Source: Neobacillus sp. Marseille-Q6967
GTDB lineage: Bacteria > Bacillota > Bacilli > Bacillales > Cytobacillaceae
Assembly: GCF_946151075.1 (NCBI RefSeq)
Contig: NZ_CAMGZB010000001.1
Location: 1,340,001 to 1,404,000, forward strand
Length of the DNA stretch: 64,000 nucleotides
Reading direction: 5' to 3'
This document shows, piece by piece, positions 53,801 through 60,648 of this stretch. Under the pieces are notes generated by a model. The model ran no database searches, had not been told where the DNA came from, and worked only from the letters and a program-made list of their open reading frames with translations. The stretch's first letter is position 1, and each line of letters begins with the position of its first letter. The position numbers and the translations under genes were made by a program.

Positions 53801-54954
53801 ATGAAGCATTGATCATCCAGAACGGATTGGTCATTGACCCAGAAGCCTTAACGATTATAGAAAAAGATATCGGCATTCTAAATGGAAGATTTGCACCTGT
53901 TGAGGAGGTGTTAAAGCAGGATCGAAACGAGATTCAGTACATTAACGCCTCTGGCTATTATGTTTCACCAGGATTTATCGATTTGCATGCCCATATCTTT
54001 AAGGATTATACCGAATTGGGCATCGATGCGGATAAAGTGGGTGTGGAACAAGGAGTTACAACCATCGTAGACGCAGGCAGTTCTGGTTACGAAAACTACA
54101 ACTTATTTAAGGAAGAGATAATCAATACTAGCAAGACAGAAATATTAGCCTTTCTAAATATTTCGCGGAAAGGTTTATGTCATGGACTTTCTGAGCTTGC
54201 TAACTTAGAAGATTTGATGACTCTTGAGGAAGCCCGGGAGATCTTTGAAAAAGAAAAAAGTATTGTTGGACTAAAGGCTCGTATGAGCGGATCGGTTGTC
54301 AAGGATAGCGGAATTCAGCCGCTAAAACATGCAAGAAACATTGCCGATCATTTACATAAACCGATCATGGTCCATATTGGAAATCCGCCTCCGAATTTGC
54401 AAGAGATCTTCCCTCTTTTGAATAAAGGGGATATTGTGACACATGCCTTTCATGGGAAAAAACATGGAGTTCTAAATGAGACGGGAGAAATGATTCCAGA
54501 AGCGTTAAGCGCAATTGGACGAGGTGTCCGGTTTGATATTGGCCATGGGACCTCGAGCTTTAGCTATAGAACGATGAGAAGGTTTAAAGAAAAATATGAT
54601 ATTGCTTTTACAATCAGCACAGATATTTATAAGAAAAACTACTCTCATCCTGTTGGTAGTCTCATGGTGACCATGTCCAAGCTGCTTGCCCTTGGGTATT
54701 CGCTGACCGAGGTGGTGGCAGCAGTTACAAAATGGGCTGCAGATACCATTCATTTAACGGAACAAGGTACATTGTCATATGGCGCAAGAGCGGATGTGAC
54801 AATCTTTGGCCTGGAAGAGGGGAATTCTCTACTAGCCGATTCGGAAGGTGACGAATTGACCTGTCATCAAATTTTGACTCCATACATGACCTTAAGGACT
54901 GGAAAGGTGGCATACAAGAAGGAAGATGGAATTAAAAACATTAGAGCTTTATGA
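53797..54954 (+). CDS. Amidohydrolase/deacetylase-family metallohydrolase
   Basis: The 385-residue protein has an amidohydrolase barrel with the metal motif FIDLHAHIF (His64 and His66), a putative carboxylated Lys in VGLKARMSG, then MVHIGNPPPN, VTHAFHGKK and STDIYKKN with the last metal Asp. It is related to dihydroorotase and N-acetylglucosamine-6-phosphate deacetylase-like enzymes. In this operon it would remove an acyl or amide group from the sugar-acid substrate before DgaE (inference). The start overlaps the regulator stop by four bases. Confidence 0.85.
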   Translation: MNEALIIQNGLVIDPEALTIIEKDIGILNGRFAPVEEVLKQDRNEIQYINASGYYVSPGFIDLHAHIFKDYTELGIDADKVGVEQGVTTIVDAGSSGYENYNLFKEEIINTSKTEILAFLNISRKGLCHGLSELANLEDLMTLEEAREIFEKEKSIVGLKARMSGSVVKDSGIQPLKHARNIADHLHKPIMVHIGNPPPNLQEIFPLLNKGDIVTHAFHGKKHGVLNETGEMIPEALSAIGRGVRFDIGHGTSSFSYRTMRRFKEKYDIAFTISTDIYKKNYSHPVGSLMVTMSKLLALGYSLTEVVAAVTKWAADTIHLTEQGTLSYGARADVTIFGLEEGNSLLADSEGDELTCHQILTPYMTLRTGKVAYKKEDGIKNIRAL

Positions 54955-55255
54955 AAAAAGCGAAGAACCTGAAGTTTGCAAAGAAGTGATGCAATTCGCG
55001 GAACAGCTCATGTTAAAGAAAAACATTAGGATGACAGAATCTCAACTGCTATCTTTGTTATCTCATATTTCAGGGATGGTTTATCGTTCCAAACACAAAG
55101 AAAAGATTCAGTCGGTCGATCCCATTCTGTTTAAGGATGTTTCTGAAGTTTCAATTGATATGGCAAAACAGGTCTGCGGTCTGTTTTCAGACTTACATGA
55201 TGATGAGAAATACTTGCTGTCTATACATTTTGAATCTGCAAAAATGAATGATTAA
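54926..55255 (+). CDS. Stand-alone PRD-domain protein
   Basis: The 109-residue protein is one PRD-like helical unit. LLSHISGMVYRS (His47) matches the first PRD histidine motif and LSIHFESAKM (His101) the second. It has no DNA-binding or EIIA/EIIB domain. It overlaps the metallohydrolase gene by 29 bases, which implies translational coupling. A free PRD could be a phosphorylation-dependent partner of the large regulator or of the SFCGS protein encoded next (inference). GAAGGAAG is the likely ribosome binding site. Confidence 0.78.
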   Translation: MELKTLELYEKSEEPEVCKEVMQFAEQLMLKKNIRMTESQLLSLLSHISGMVYRSKHKEKIQSVDPILFKDVSEVSIDMAKQVCGLFSDLHDDEKYLLSIHFESAKMND

Positions 55256-55271
55256 GGGAGGAAGATGAGTA

Positions 55272-55631
55272 ATGAGTCAAGTAGTTGTAGTAATAGGAGA
55301 TCGTTTAGGAAAAGGCCAAAATGTGGCGAAAGGGGTAGAAGCAGCCGGCGGAAAGGCCATTGTAATTAATGGTGTTGGTGCAGATATGCGCCTTGGTGAT
55401 GTCATGAAAGCTGAAAATGCGGACTTAGGTATTTCTTTCTGTGGCAGCGGCGGTGCAGGAGCGATTACGGCTCAAACGAAATATGGGTATCCGGCCCACT
55501 ATGGAATGCGCTCCATTGAAGAGGGGATAACAGCTATAAGTGAAGGGAAACGCGTGCTGGGCTTTGGATTTATGGATGTTGAGGAATTAGGGAAACGCAT
55601 TACCGAAGCTTATATGAAAGCTAGAGTGTAG
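55272..55631 (+). CDS. Glycine-rich SFCGS-family protein
   Basis: The 119-residue soluble protein has an alpha/beta start VVVVIGDRLGKGQNVAKGV and the signature SFCGSGGAG at residues 55-63, with Cys57 in a glycine-rich loop. The layout of a cysteine in a phosphate-binding-like loop recalls PTS EIIB proteins, but no similarity to a known EIIB is evident to me. It is always seen with the DUF4312, DUF4311 and DUF4310 genes in my knowledge of these clusters. Its function is undescribed. GGGAGGAAG lies upstream of the ATG. Confidence 0.85.
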   Translation: MSQVVVVIGDRLGKGQNVAKGVEAAGGKAIVINGVGADMRLGDVMKAENADLGISFCGSGGAGAITAQTKYGYPAHYGMRSIEEGITAISEGKRVLGFGFMDVEELGKRITEAYMKARV

Positions 55632-55635
55632 GCCT

Positions 55636-55989
55636 ATGGAAAAAGTCATTCAGCAAAAAGTCAGAGTGGAAGGTACCGGTAAGACAAAAGAACATGCGAT
55701 TAATATCGCCCTTGGACAAATACAGAAAAAAATCCTGAATGAACACAAGGCTATGATGATTCGCATTGAACCTTTAGGAGTTGAAGTGATTGAAGCCATT
55801 GAACAGACCTATACAGAACGGTTTATGCTCTTTTTCTTCCCAAGAAAAAGACAGACTTACAAAGTGGTTTTAGATGTCACTGTTCAATCTACCTTATTAG
55901 ATGTAAATGAAATTGAATTTAAGAGAATAGAAGAGTCTGGCGGAGTAGTGAATAGTATTTTTCGAAATCAGCAAATAACAGAGAAATAG
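55636..55989 (+). CDS. DUF4312-family protein
   Basis: The 117-residue protein is soluble and probably beta-rich (VIQQKVRVEGTGKTKEHAIN, then YKVVLDVTVQSTLLDV). It follows the SFCGS gene by four bases and precedes the DUF4311 membrane protein gene by ten bases. It is recognised as the third constant member of this set. No catalytic motif is visible. A cytoplasmic component of the membrane complex is the simplest guess. Confidence 0.82.
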   Translation: MEKVIQQKVRVEGTGKTKEHAINIALGQIQKKILNEHKAMMIRIEPLGVEVIEAIEQTYTERFMLFFFPRKRQTYKVVLDVTVQSTLLDVNEIEFKRIEESGGVVNSIFRNQQITEK

Positions 55990-55999
55990 GAGGGGGAAC

Positions 56000-56785
56000 A
56001 TGGAGGTACTAGAAATAGCGATAAAGTCGATTATTATCGGAGCACTAGTCGGCATAGGGGTCGGAGCAGGGGCTGCCAGAATGTTTCACGCGCCAAAAGT
56101 ACAGGGGATGGGAGCATTCCGTACTTTAGGAGAGCTAAATGCTTGCGCCGGAGACGCTGCATCCCACTTTTCTTTCGGACTAGGATTCTTCTTTAATGCA
56201 TGGGCATCTTCTGTTGGTGCCGGTGCTTTTACACAGGATGTGGACCACCGCATCATTCCGAACTGGGCGGCATCTGTCCTGATGCGTAAAGGAAGACGTC
56301 CTGAAGATACGCTGCATAATCCTAAAAAAATGGCGATTGCCGGCGGTATCATCGGAATGATTGTCGTTGCTTTCTTAAACCTGACAGCATCCGCGATTCC
56401 TGAATCTTTGCAGGCTATTGCCGTTAAAGTGCTTGTACCTGCTGCCAATCTATTAATTAACCCGGTCATGCCTGTCATATTCTGGCTGGCAGCATTGGAT
56501 GCCGGCAAACGTTCCGGTTTTTGGGGAACGATTTTTGGAGGGGCAGCCCATCTCATCATGGGGAATGCCGTTCCTGGGGTTGTATTGGGGATTTTAATTG
56601 GTAAAGGCGTCGATGACGGCGGATGGAATAGAGTCACGAAAACATTGATTACTTCTGTTATTTTACTATTTGTATTAAGTGCGTTCTTCCGCGGATTTGA
56701 TATTAAGCTATTAGAAAGCATGTATATTGATACGCCGGAATTTTTGAAAGACCTGCATAAATTACTAGGATTAGAGGTGAAGTAA
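56000..56785 (+). CDS. DUF4311-family multi-pass membrane protein
   Basis: The 261-residue protein has about six membrane segments and a glycine-rich N-terminus (ALVGIGVGAGAARMFHA). Conserved-looking polar motifs are FRTLGELNACAGDAASHFSF and FTQDVDHRIIPNWAAS. With the next gene it would form a two-subunit membrane unit, much like the EIIC/EIID pair of mannose-type PTS in layout but not in sequence. GGAGGGGGAAC precedes the ATG. The GC content and codon use of this block are higher than in the polysaccharide loci. Confidence 0.84.
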   Translation: MEVLEIAIKSIIIGALVGIGVGAGAARMFHAPKVQGMGAFRTLGELNACAGDAASHFSFGLGFFFNAWASSVGAGAFTQDVDHRIIPNWAASVLMRKGRRPEDTLHNPKKMAIAGGIIGMIVVAFLNLTASAIPESLQAIAVKVLVPAANLLINPVMPVIFWLAALDAGKRSGFWGTIFGGAAHLIMGNAVPGVVLGILIGKGVDDGGWNRVTKTLITSVILLFVLSAFFRGFDIKLLESMYIDTPEFLKDLHKLLGLEVK

Positions 56786-56786
56786 C

Positions 56787-57485
56787 ATGAGTTCACAAAC
56801 GGCACAAGTTATCGATCACGAGATCAATAAAAAGACAGAAATTGATATGAGCAAAAATTTCTGGTATGCGGACTGGTCCTTCCCTATTTTTGTCGCCCTT
56901 TTATCATCAGGGATCTTTGCCGGTACACATATGTACTATGTTTATAAAATCGGTGCTTTTAATGATGTTGCAATCGTTGCGATGTTAGAAGCAGGAATTC
57001 AAGGTGCAGGCTATGGAGCTGCAGCCGCCTTCGGAGCAAGTTTCTTATTCGCGCGAATATTAGAGGGGTCGCTTGTAGGGATCCTCGATATTGGCGGTTC
57101 GCTGCAGACAGGGATTGGCATTGGAGTTCCTGCTATATTGCTGGCATCCGGGATTACTGCGCCACTTGAAAACTTTATTGTTGCTTTAATTACAGGAGCT
57201 CTGCTTGGCGTGATTGTAGGGTATGTCATTATTGGAATCCGTAAGTTCACGGTTAATCAATCGAATTCAACGTTTGGAGCAGACATCATGATGGGTGCGG
57301 GTAATGCATCCGGCCGTTTCCTTGGTCCTCTCATTGTTATCTCAGCAGCCAGTGCCTCTATCCCGATTGGAATCGGATCGATTATTGGTGCAGCCATTTT
57401 CTATGTATGGAAAAAGCCAGTTGCGGGCGGAGCGATTTTAGGGGCCATGATTTTTGGAGCCATTTTCCCAATCTCTTTAGAATAG
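56787..57485 (+). CDS. DUF4310-family multi-pass membrane protein
   Basis: The 232-residue protein has about six to seven membrane segments, many Gly/Ala residues (GYGAAAAFGASFLFARIL, then GGSLQTGIGIGVPAILLASG) and a cytoplasmic N-terminus of about 35 residues. It starts one base after the DUF4311 stop and is probably its obligate partner. The role in transport of the DgaE substrate is inferred from gene order only. Confidence 0.84.
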   Translation: MSSQTAQVIDHEINKKTEIDMSKNFWYADWSFPIFVALLSSGIFAGTHMYYVYKIGAFNDVAIVAMLEAGIQGAGYGAAAAFGASFLFARILEGSLVGILDIGGSLQTGIGIGVPAILLASGITAPLENFIVALITGALLGVIVGYVIIGIRKFTVNQSNSTFGADIMMGAGNASGRFLGPLIVISAASASIPIGIGSIIGAAIFYVWKKPVAGGAILGAMIFGAIFPISLE

Positions 57486-57496
57486 GTGTGAATACA

Positions 57497-58609
57497 ATGA
57501 GTGTTTTTGAATCATTAGGATTACGAAAAGTTATCAATGCCAGCGGAAAAATGACGGCATTGGGGGCGTCTGCTGTCAGTGACGAAGTAGCAGAAGCATT
57601 AAAGCAGGCATCACAGGATTATGTCGATATTGATGAAATGATGGAATTCGCAGGACAGGTCATCGCTGAATATACAGGAGCGGAAGATGGATGCCCAACC
57701 TGCGGTGCAGCGGCAGGAATTGCGATTTCCGTTGCATCCGTCATTACCGGAAATAATTTAACCTTAATTGAGAGAATGCCAGATTCCGAGGGGTTAAAGA
57801 ACGAAATCATCATTCAAAAGGGCCATCAAGTCCACTTTGGTGCCAACATCGGGCAAATGATCCGCATTGGGGGAGGCAAAGTGGTGGAAGTCGGAAGCGC
57901 CAATAAAGTGGAAGCCGACCATATCGAGCAGGCCATTACGGATAAAACGGCTGCTTTGTTTTATGTAAAATCTCACCATGCGGTTCAAAAGGGAATGCAG
58001 TCCATTGAAACGATGATGGAAATGGCTAAACACCACAATATCCCATTCATTATTGATGCGGCAGCGGAGGAAGACTTTCAAAAGTATATCAAGATGGGTG
58101 CCGACATTGTGATTTACAGCGGCGGAAAAGCCCTGGAAGGACCAACTTCCGGATTGATCTGTGGAAAAAAAGAATGGATGGAAGCGTGCCGTAAGCAATA
58201 TAAAGGAATTGGACGCCCAATGAAAATAGGAAAAGAAGGGGTAGCCGGTCTCATTACTGCTTTAAAGCAATATCCATTTAAGGAAGACAATGCGGAAGAT
58301 CAAATTGCACGGATGACAAAGCTATGCCAATCCCTTGAAGATGTCCCTGGCCTGAAGTGCTCCATCAAGCAGGATGAAGCAGGCAGAGCAATCTATCGGG
58401 CTCAAATCGAAGTGGATTCCCATCAGGCAGGTTTGACGGCAGAACAGCTGCTTCACCGCCTTGAAACCGGCAATCCAGCGATTTATCTGCGCCATCATTA
58501 TGTCAACATCGGCATTTTATCAGTGGATCCGCGCCCGCTGCTTAAGGGACAGGAAGAAATTATTGCCAATACCATAAAGAGTATACTGAAAAAGGAGCAG
58601 CTTGCATGA
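57497..58609 (+). CDS. dgaE: DgaE-type PLP-dependent ammonia lyase
   Basis: The 370-residue protein is related to SelA-like PLP enzymes. The Schiff-base lysine is Lys211 in IYSGGKALEGPTSGL, and TCGAAAGIAISVASVITG forms the phosphate-binding part. In Salmonella, DgaE removes ammonia from D-glucosaminate 6-phosphate to give 2-keto-3-deoxygluconate 6-phosphate. ATG 57497 is chosen because an open frame upstream runs back into the DUF4310 gene without family sequence; the ribosome binding site is modest (AGGTG). It overlaps dgaF by four bases. Confidence 0.87.
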   Translation: MSVFESLGLRKVINASGKMTALGASAVSDEVAEALKQASQDYVDIDEMMEFAGQVIAEYTGAEDGCPTCGAAAGIAISVASVITGNNLTLIERMPDSEGLKNEIIIQKGHQVHFGANIGQMIRIGGGKVVEVGSANKVEADHIEQAITDKTAALFYVKSHHAVQKGMQSIETMMEMAKHHNIPFIIDAAAEEDFQKYIKMGADIVIYSGGKALEGPTSGLICGKKEWMEACRKQYKGIGRPMKIGKEGVAGLITALKQYPFKEDNAEDQIARMTKLCQSLEDVPGLKCSIKQDEAGRAIYRAQIEVDSHQAGLTAEQLLHRLETGNPAIYLRHHYVNIGILSVDPRPLLKGQEEIIANTIKSILKKEQLA

Positions 58610-59328
58610 AACATAAAGTCATTTTTAATGTATTAGCAAAGGATGTTGATAACGCGAAAGAGCTGTTTGATGCAGCCGGAGATCGTGTTTTAGTAGGCAT
58701 CATGGTCAAGAACTTCCCCAATGAGGAAGCGGCCATTGAACAAGTAGAATTATATAAACAACATAACATTCCAGTTTCTGTAGGCTTAGGAGCAGGTGAC
58801 CCGGCGATGTGGAAAAAGGTAGCGAATGTTTCAGCTGAAACGCATCCGGAGCATATTAATCAAGTGTTCCCGGCAGCAGGCTATACACTCGGCCGCATTT
58901 CTCAGCTGAACTTTTCCAATACCATCGTGAATGCCTTAATCGAACCGTCAGGAACTCCTGGGGAAGTCCTTATTTCAACAGGCCAGATCAGCTCTGAGTA
59001 CAAAGAAAAGGTTTCTTGCGAAATGGCAGCTGCTATGCTTGCAGAAATCGGAGTACCCTCTGTCAAATTCTATCCCATTAACGGAGATGAGAGGTTGGAT
59101 GAAGTAGCCGCGATGGTAAAAGCTGCTGCACAGGCTGGTTTAAAGATTTTTGAACCAACAGGCGGAATTGACGTAGAAAACGTCTATCGAATTGTCCAAA
59201 CTTGCCTGGAAAATGGAGCTGAAACGGTTATTCCCCACTTATATACTTCATTAATAAACAAAGAAACGGGCAAAACGGAAGTAGAAAAAATCAACCAGTT
59301 AATTAACATGGAATGGAATGTAGATTAA
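58606..59328 (+). CDS. dgaF: DgaF-type keto-deoxy-phosphogluconate aldolase
   Basis: The 240-residue TIM-barrel protein has VLVGIMVKNFPNEEAAIEQV, SVGLGAGDPAMW, VKFYPINGDERLDEVAAM (with the likely Schiff-base Lys) and IFEPTGGIDVENV. The family cleaves 2-keto-3-deoxy-6-phosphogluconate to pyruvate and glyceraldehyde 3-phosphate. It is the direct next step after DgaE and overlaps it by ATGA. A terminator hairpin follows, so the HAD gene after it is expressed at a lower level or from read-through. Confidence 0.88.
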   Translation: MKHKVIFNVLAKDVDNAKELFDAAGDRVLVGIMVKNFPNEEAAIEQVELYKQHNIPVSVGLGAGDPAMWKKVANVSAETHPEHINQVFPAAGYTLGRISQLNFSNTIVNALIEPSGTPGEVLISTGQISSEYKEKVSCEMAAAMLAEIGVPSVKFYPINGDERLDEVAAMVKAAAQAGLKIFEPTGGIDVENVYRIVQTCLENGAETVIPHLYTSLINKETGKTEVEKINQLINMEWNVD

Positions 59329-59332
59329 GGAG

Positions 59333-59363
59333 AAAAGGAGCTTTCTTTTGATAGCTCCTTTTT
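59333..59363 (+). terminator. Terminator between dgaF and the HAD gene
   Basis: AAAAGGAGCT pairs with AGCTCCTTTT around a 10-base loop, followed by T. A strong AAGGAGGT ribosome binding site for the next gene comes right after. Confidence 0.7.
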
Positions 59364-59386
59364 ATGTTAAGGAGGTCCGGCAAACA

Positions 59387-60049
59387 ATGGATACATTTGC
59401 AGTCATATTTGATATGGATGGTGTCATTGTCGACAGTGAACCCATTTTTAAAAAAATGAATGAAGAATTGTTTCAGAAGTTAAATATCAGGGTATCCGAG
59501 GAAATTCGATCACAATTCATTGGCGGCAGTGCTCATCGTAAATGGAGATTGATAAAAGAACATTGTGATCTAACGGAATCCATAGAGGTACTTATAAAGT
59601 ATCAAAGTGATTTTTTCAGAACCAAAAATGTCCGTTTTGAAGAAATATTATTCCCTGGTGTACGACCACTATTGGAAAGTCTAAAAAGAGAGGGAATACC
59701 TATTGGACTGGCTTCATCGTCAGACAGGGAACGAATCAATCAAGTTATCGATCAATGTAACCTGCATGGATTTTTTAAAACCGTAGTGAGTGGAGAAGAG
59801 TTCAAGGAAAGCAAACCCAATCCAGAAATCTTCCTTCATACCTCCGCTAAATTAGGAGTGGAACCGAAAAGATGTATTGTTATCGAAGATTCCTTCAATG
59901 GATTAACCGCTGCTGACCGGGCAGGAATGAAAAAAATAGGAATCAAGCATAAACAGATCCCGATGGATTTATCCATCGCAGATTTCACCATCTCTTCATT
60001 GGAGGAAATAGACGTTGTATTGTTGGAGAAAGTTATAGAGGGAATCTAA
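59387..60049 (+). CDS. HAD-superfamily phosphatase/phosphosugar mutase, subfamily IA
   Basis: The 220-residue protein has the HAD motifs in order: FDMDGVIVDSEP with nucleophile Asp9 and acid Asp11, LASSSDRERI (motif II Ser), KPNPEIFLHTSAKLG (motif III Lys) and VIEDSFNGLTAADRAGM (motif IV). It resembles beta-phosphoglucomutase and sugar phosphatases. In this operon it may dephosphorylate a by-product or surplus sugar phosphate. I place the start at 59387 after AAGGAGGT; a longer frame to 59348 covers the terminator. Confidence 0.85.
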   Translation: MDTFAVIFDMDGVIVDSEPIFKKMNEELFQKLNIRVSEEIRSQFIGGSAHRKWRLIKEHCDLTESIEVLIKYQSDFFRTKNVRFEEILFPGVRPLLESLKREGIPIGLASSSDRERINQVIDQCNLHGFFKTVVSGEEFKESKPNPEIFLHTSAKLGVEPKRCIVIEDSFNGLTAADRAGMKKIGIKHKQIPMDLSIADFTISSLEEIDVVLLEKVIEGI

Positions 60050-60087
60050 GAGACATAAGAGAACACTTATGAAATTGCATCATATAT

Positions 60088-60398
60088 CTGTCAGAACATG
60101 ACATCTTTCTTTTCATTTTTAGACTTCTAAACCTTATGAAATAAGGATTTTATCTAAACTAATCAATCGATTGATTAACGTATTTTTTTGCCATAACTAG
60201 TCAATACATGTCTTTTACTTAAAGAATTGTAGATTCATAGGGAAAATTGAAACTATTTCCTCGACAATAATTTTCTTAACAGGATAGCCAGGGTTCGTTT
60301 TTCTAAAGGATTTTTACGGGTTTTAATCAAACGATTGATGGAAGGGTTGCATGTTGAAAGTACTCGAACTATGTTGGCTCTTAAGTGTAAATGGTGTT
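60088..60398 (+). repeat. Dispersed repeat, copy 3 (right of the catabolic block, longest)
   Basis: The left part (60088-60342) aligns with copy 2 at 51134-51388 and the right part (60308-60398) with copy 1 at 48640-48735, all in the same orientation. The last part of one frame reads ARVRFSKGFLRVLIKRLMEG, but no full gene is visible. From 60399 to 60609 I see nothing else. Confidence 0.7.
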
Positions 60399-60609
60399 TT
60401 TTTATACCCATGGTTCTTTCGAGGGTTTGTGTAGGGGGAATATTTATTAAAAGTTTTCCATTCTGTTCTAGTTACCAATTTTAGTATTCCCTCCATAATG
60501 AGTAATAGATAAAGGATATTGATTTGGAGGTAGTTCTGAATGTGAGATTAAGTAGGTTTTAGGAAAGGCTTAGATTGTAGGTTAATTTGTACAATTCATA
60601 AATCAATAG

Positions 60610-60642
60610 AAAAGCAGTGATACTATATATATCACTGCTTTT
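60610..60642. terminator. Terminator hairpin downstream of the secreted protein gene
   Basis: AAAAGCAGTGAT and ATCACTGCTTTT pair perfectly around a 9-base loop. It ends 7 bp before the minus-strand stop and could act in both directions. Confidence 0.8.
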
Positions 60643-60648
60643 TTATCT

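Noticed and set aside
56086..56805. 239-codon minus-strand frame opposite the DUF4311 gene
   Set aside because: It is a by-product of codon use in the sense gene; no ribosome binding site and low-complexity product.
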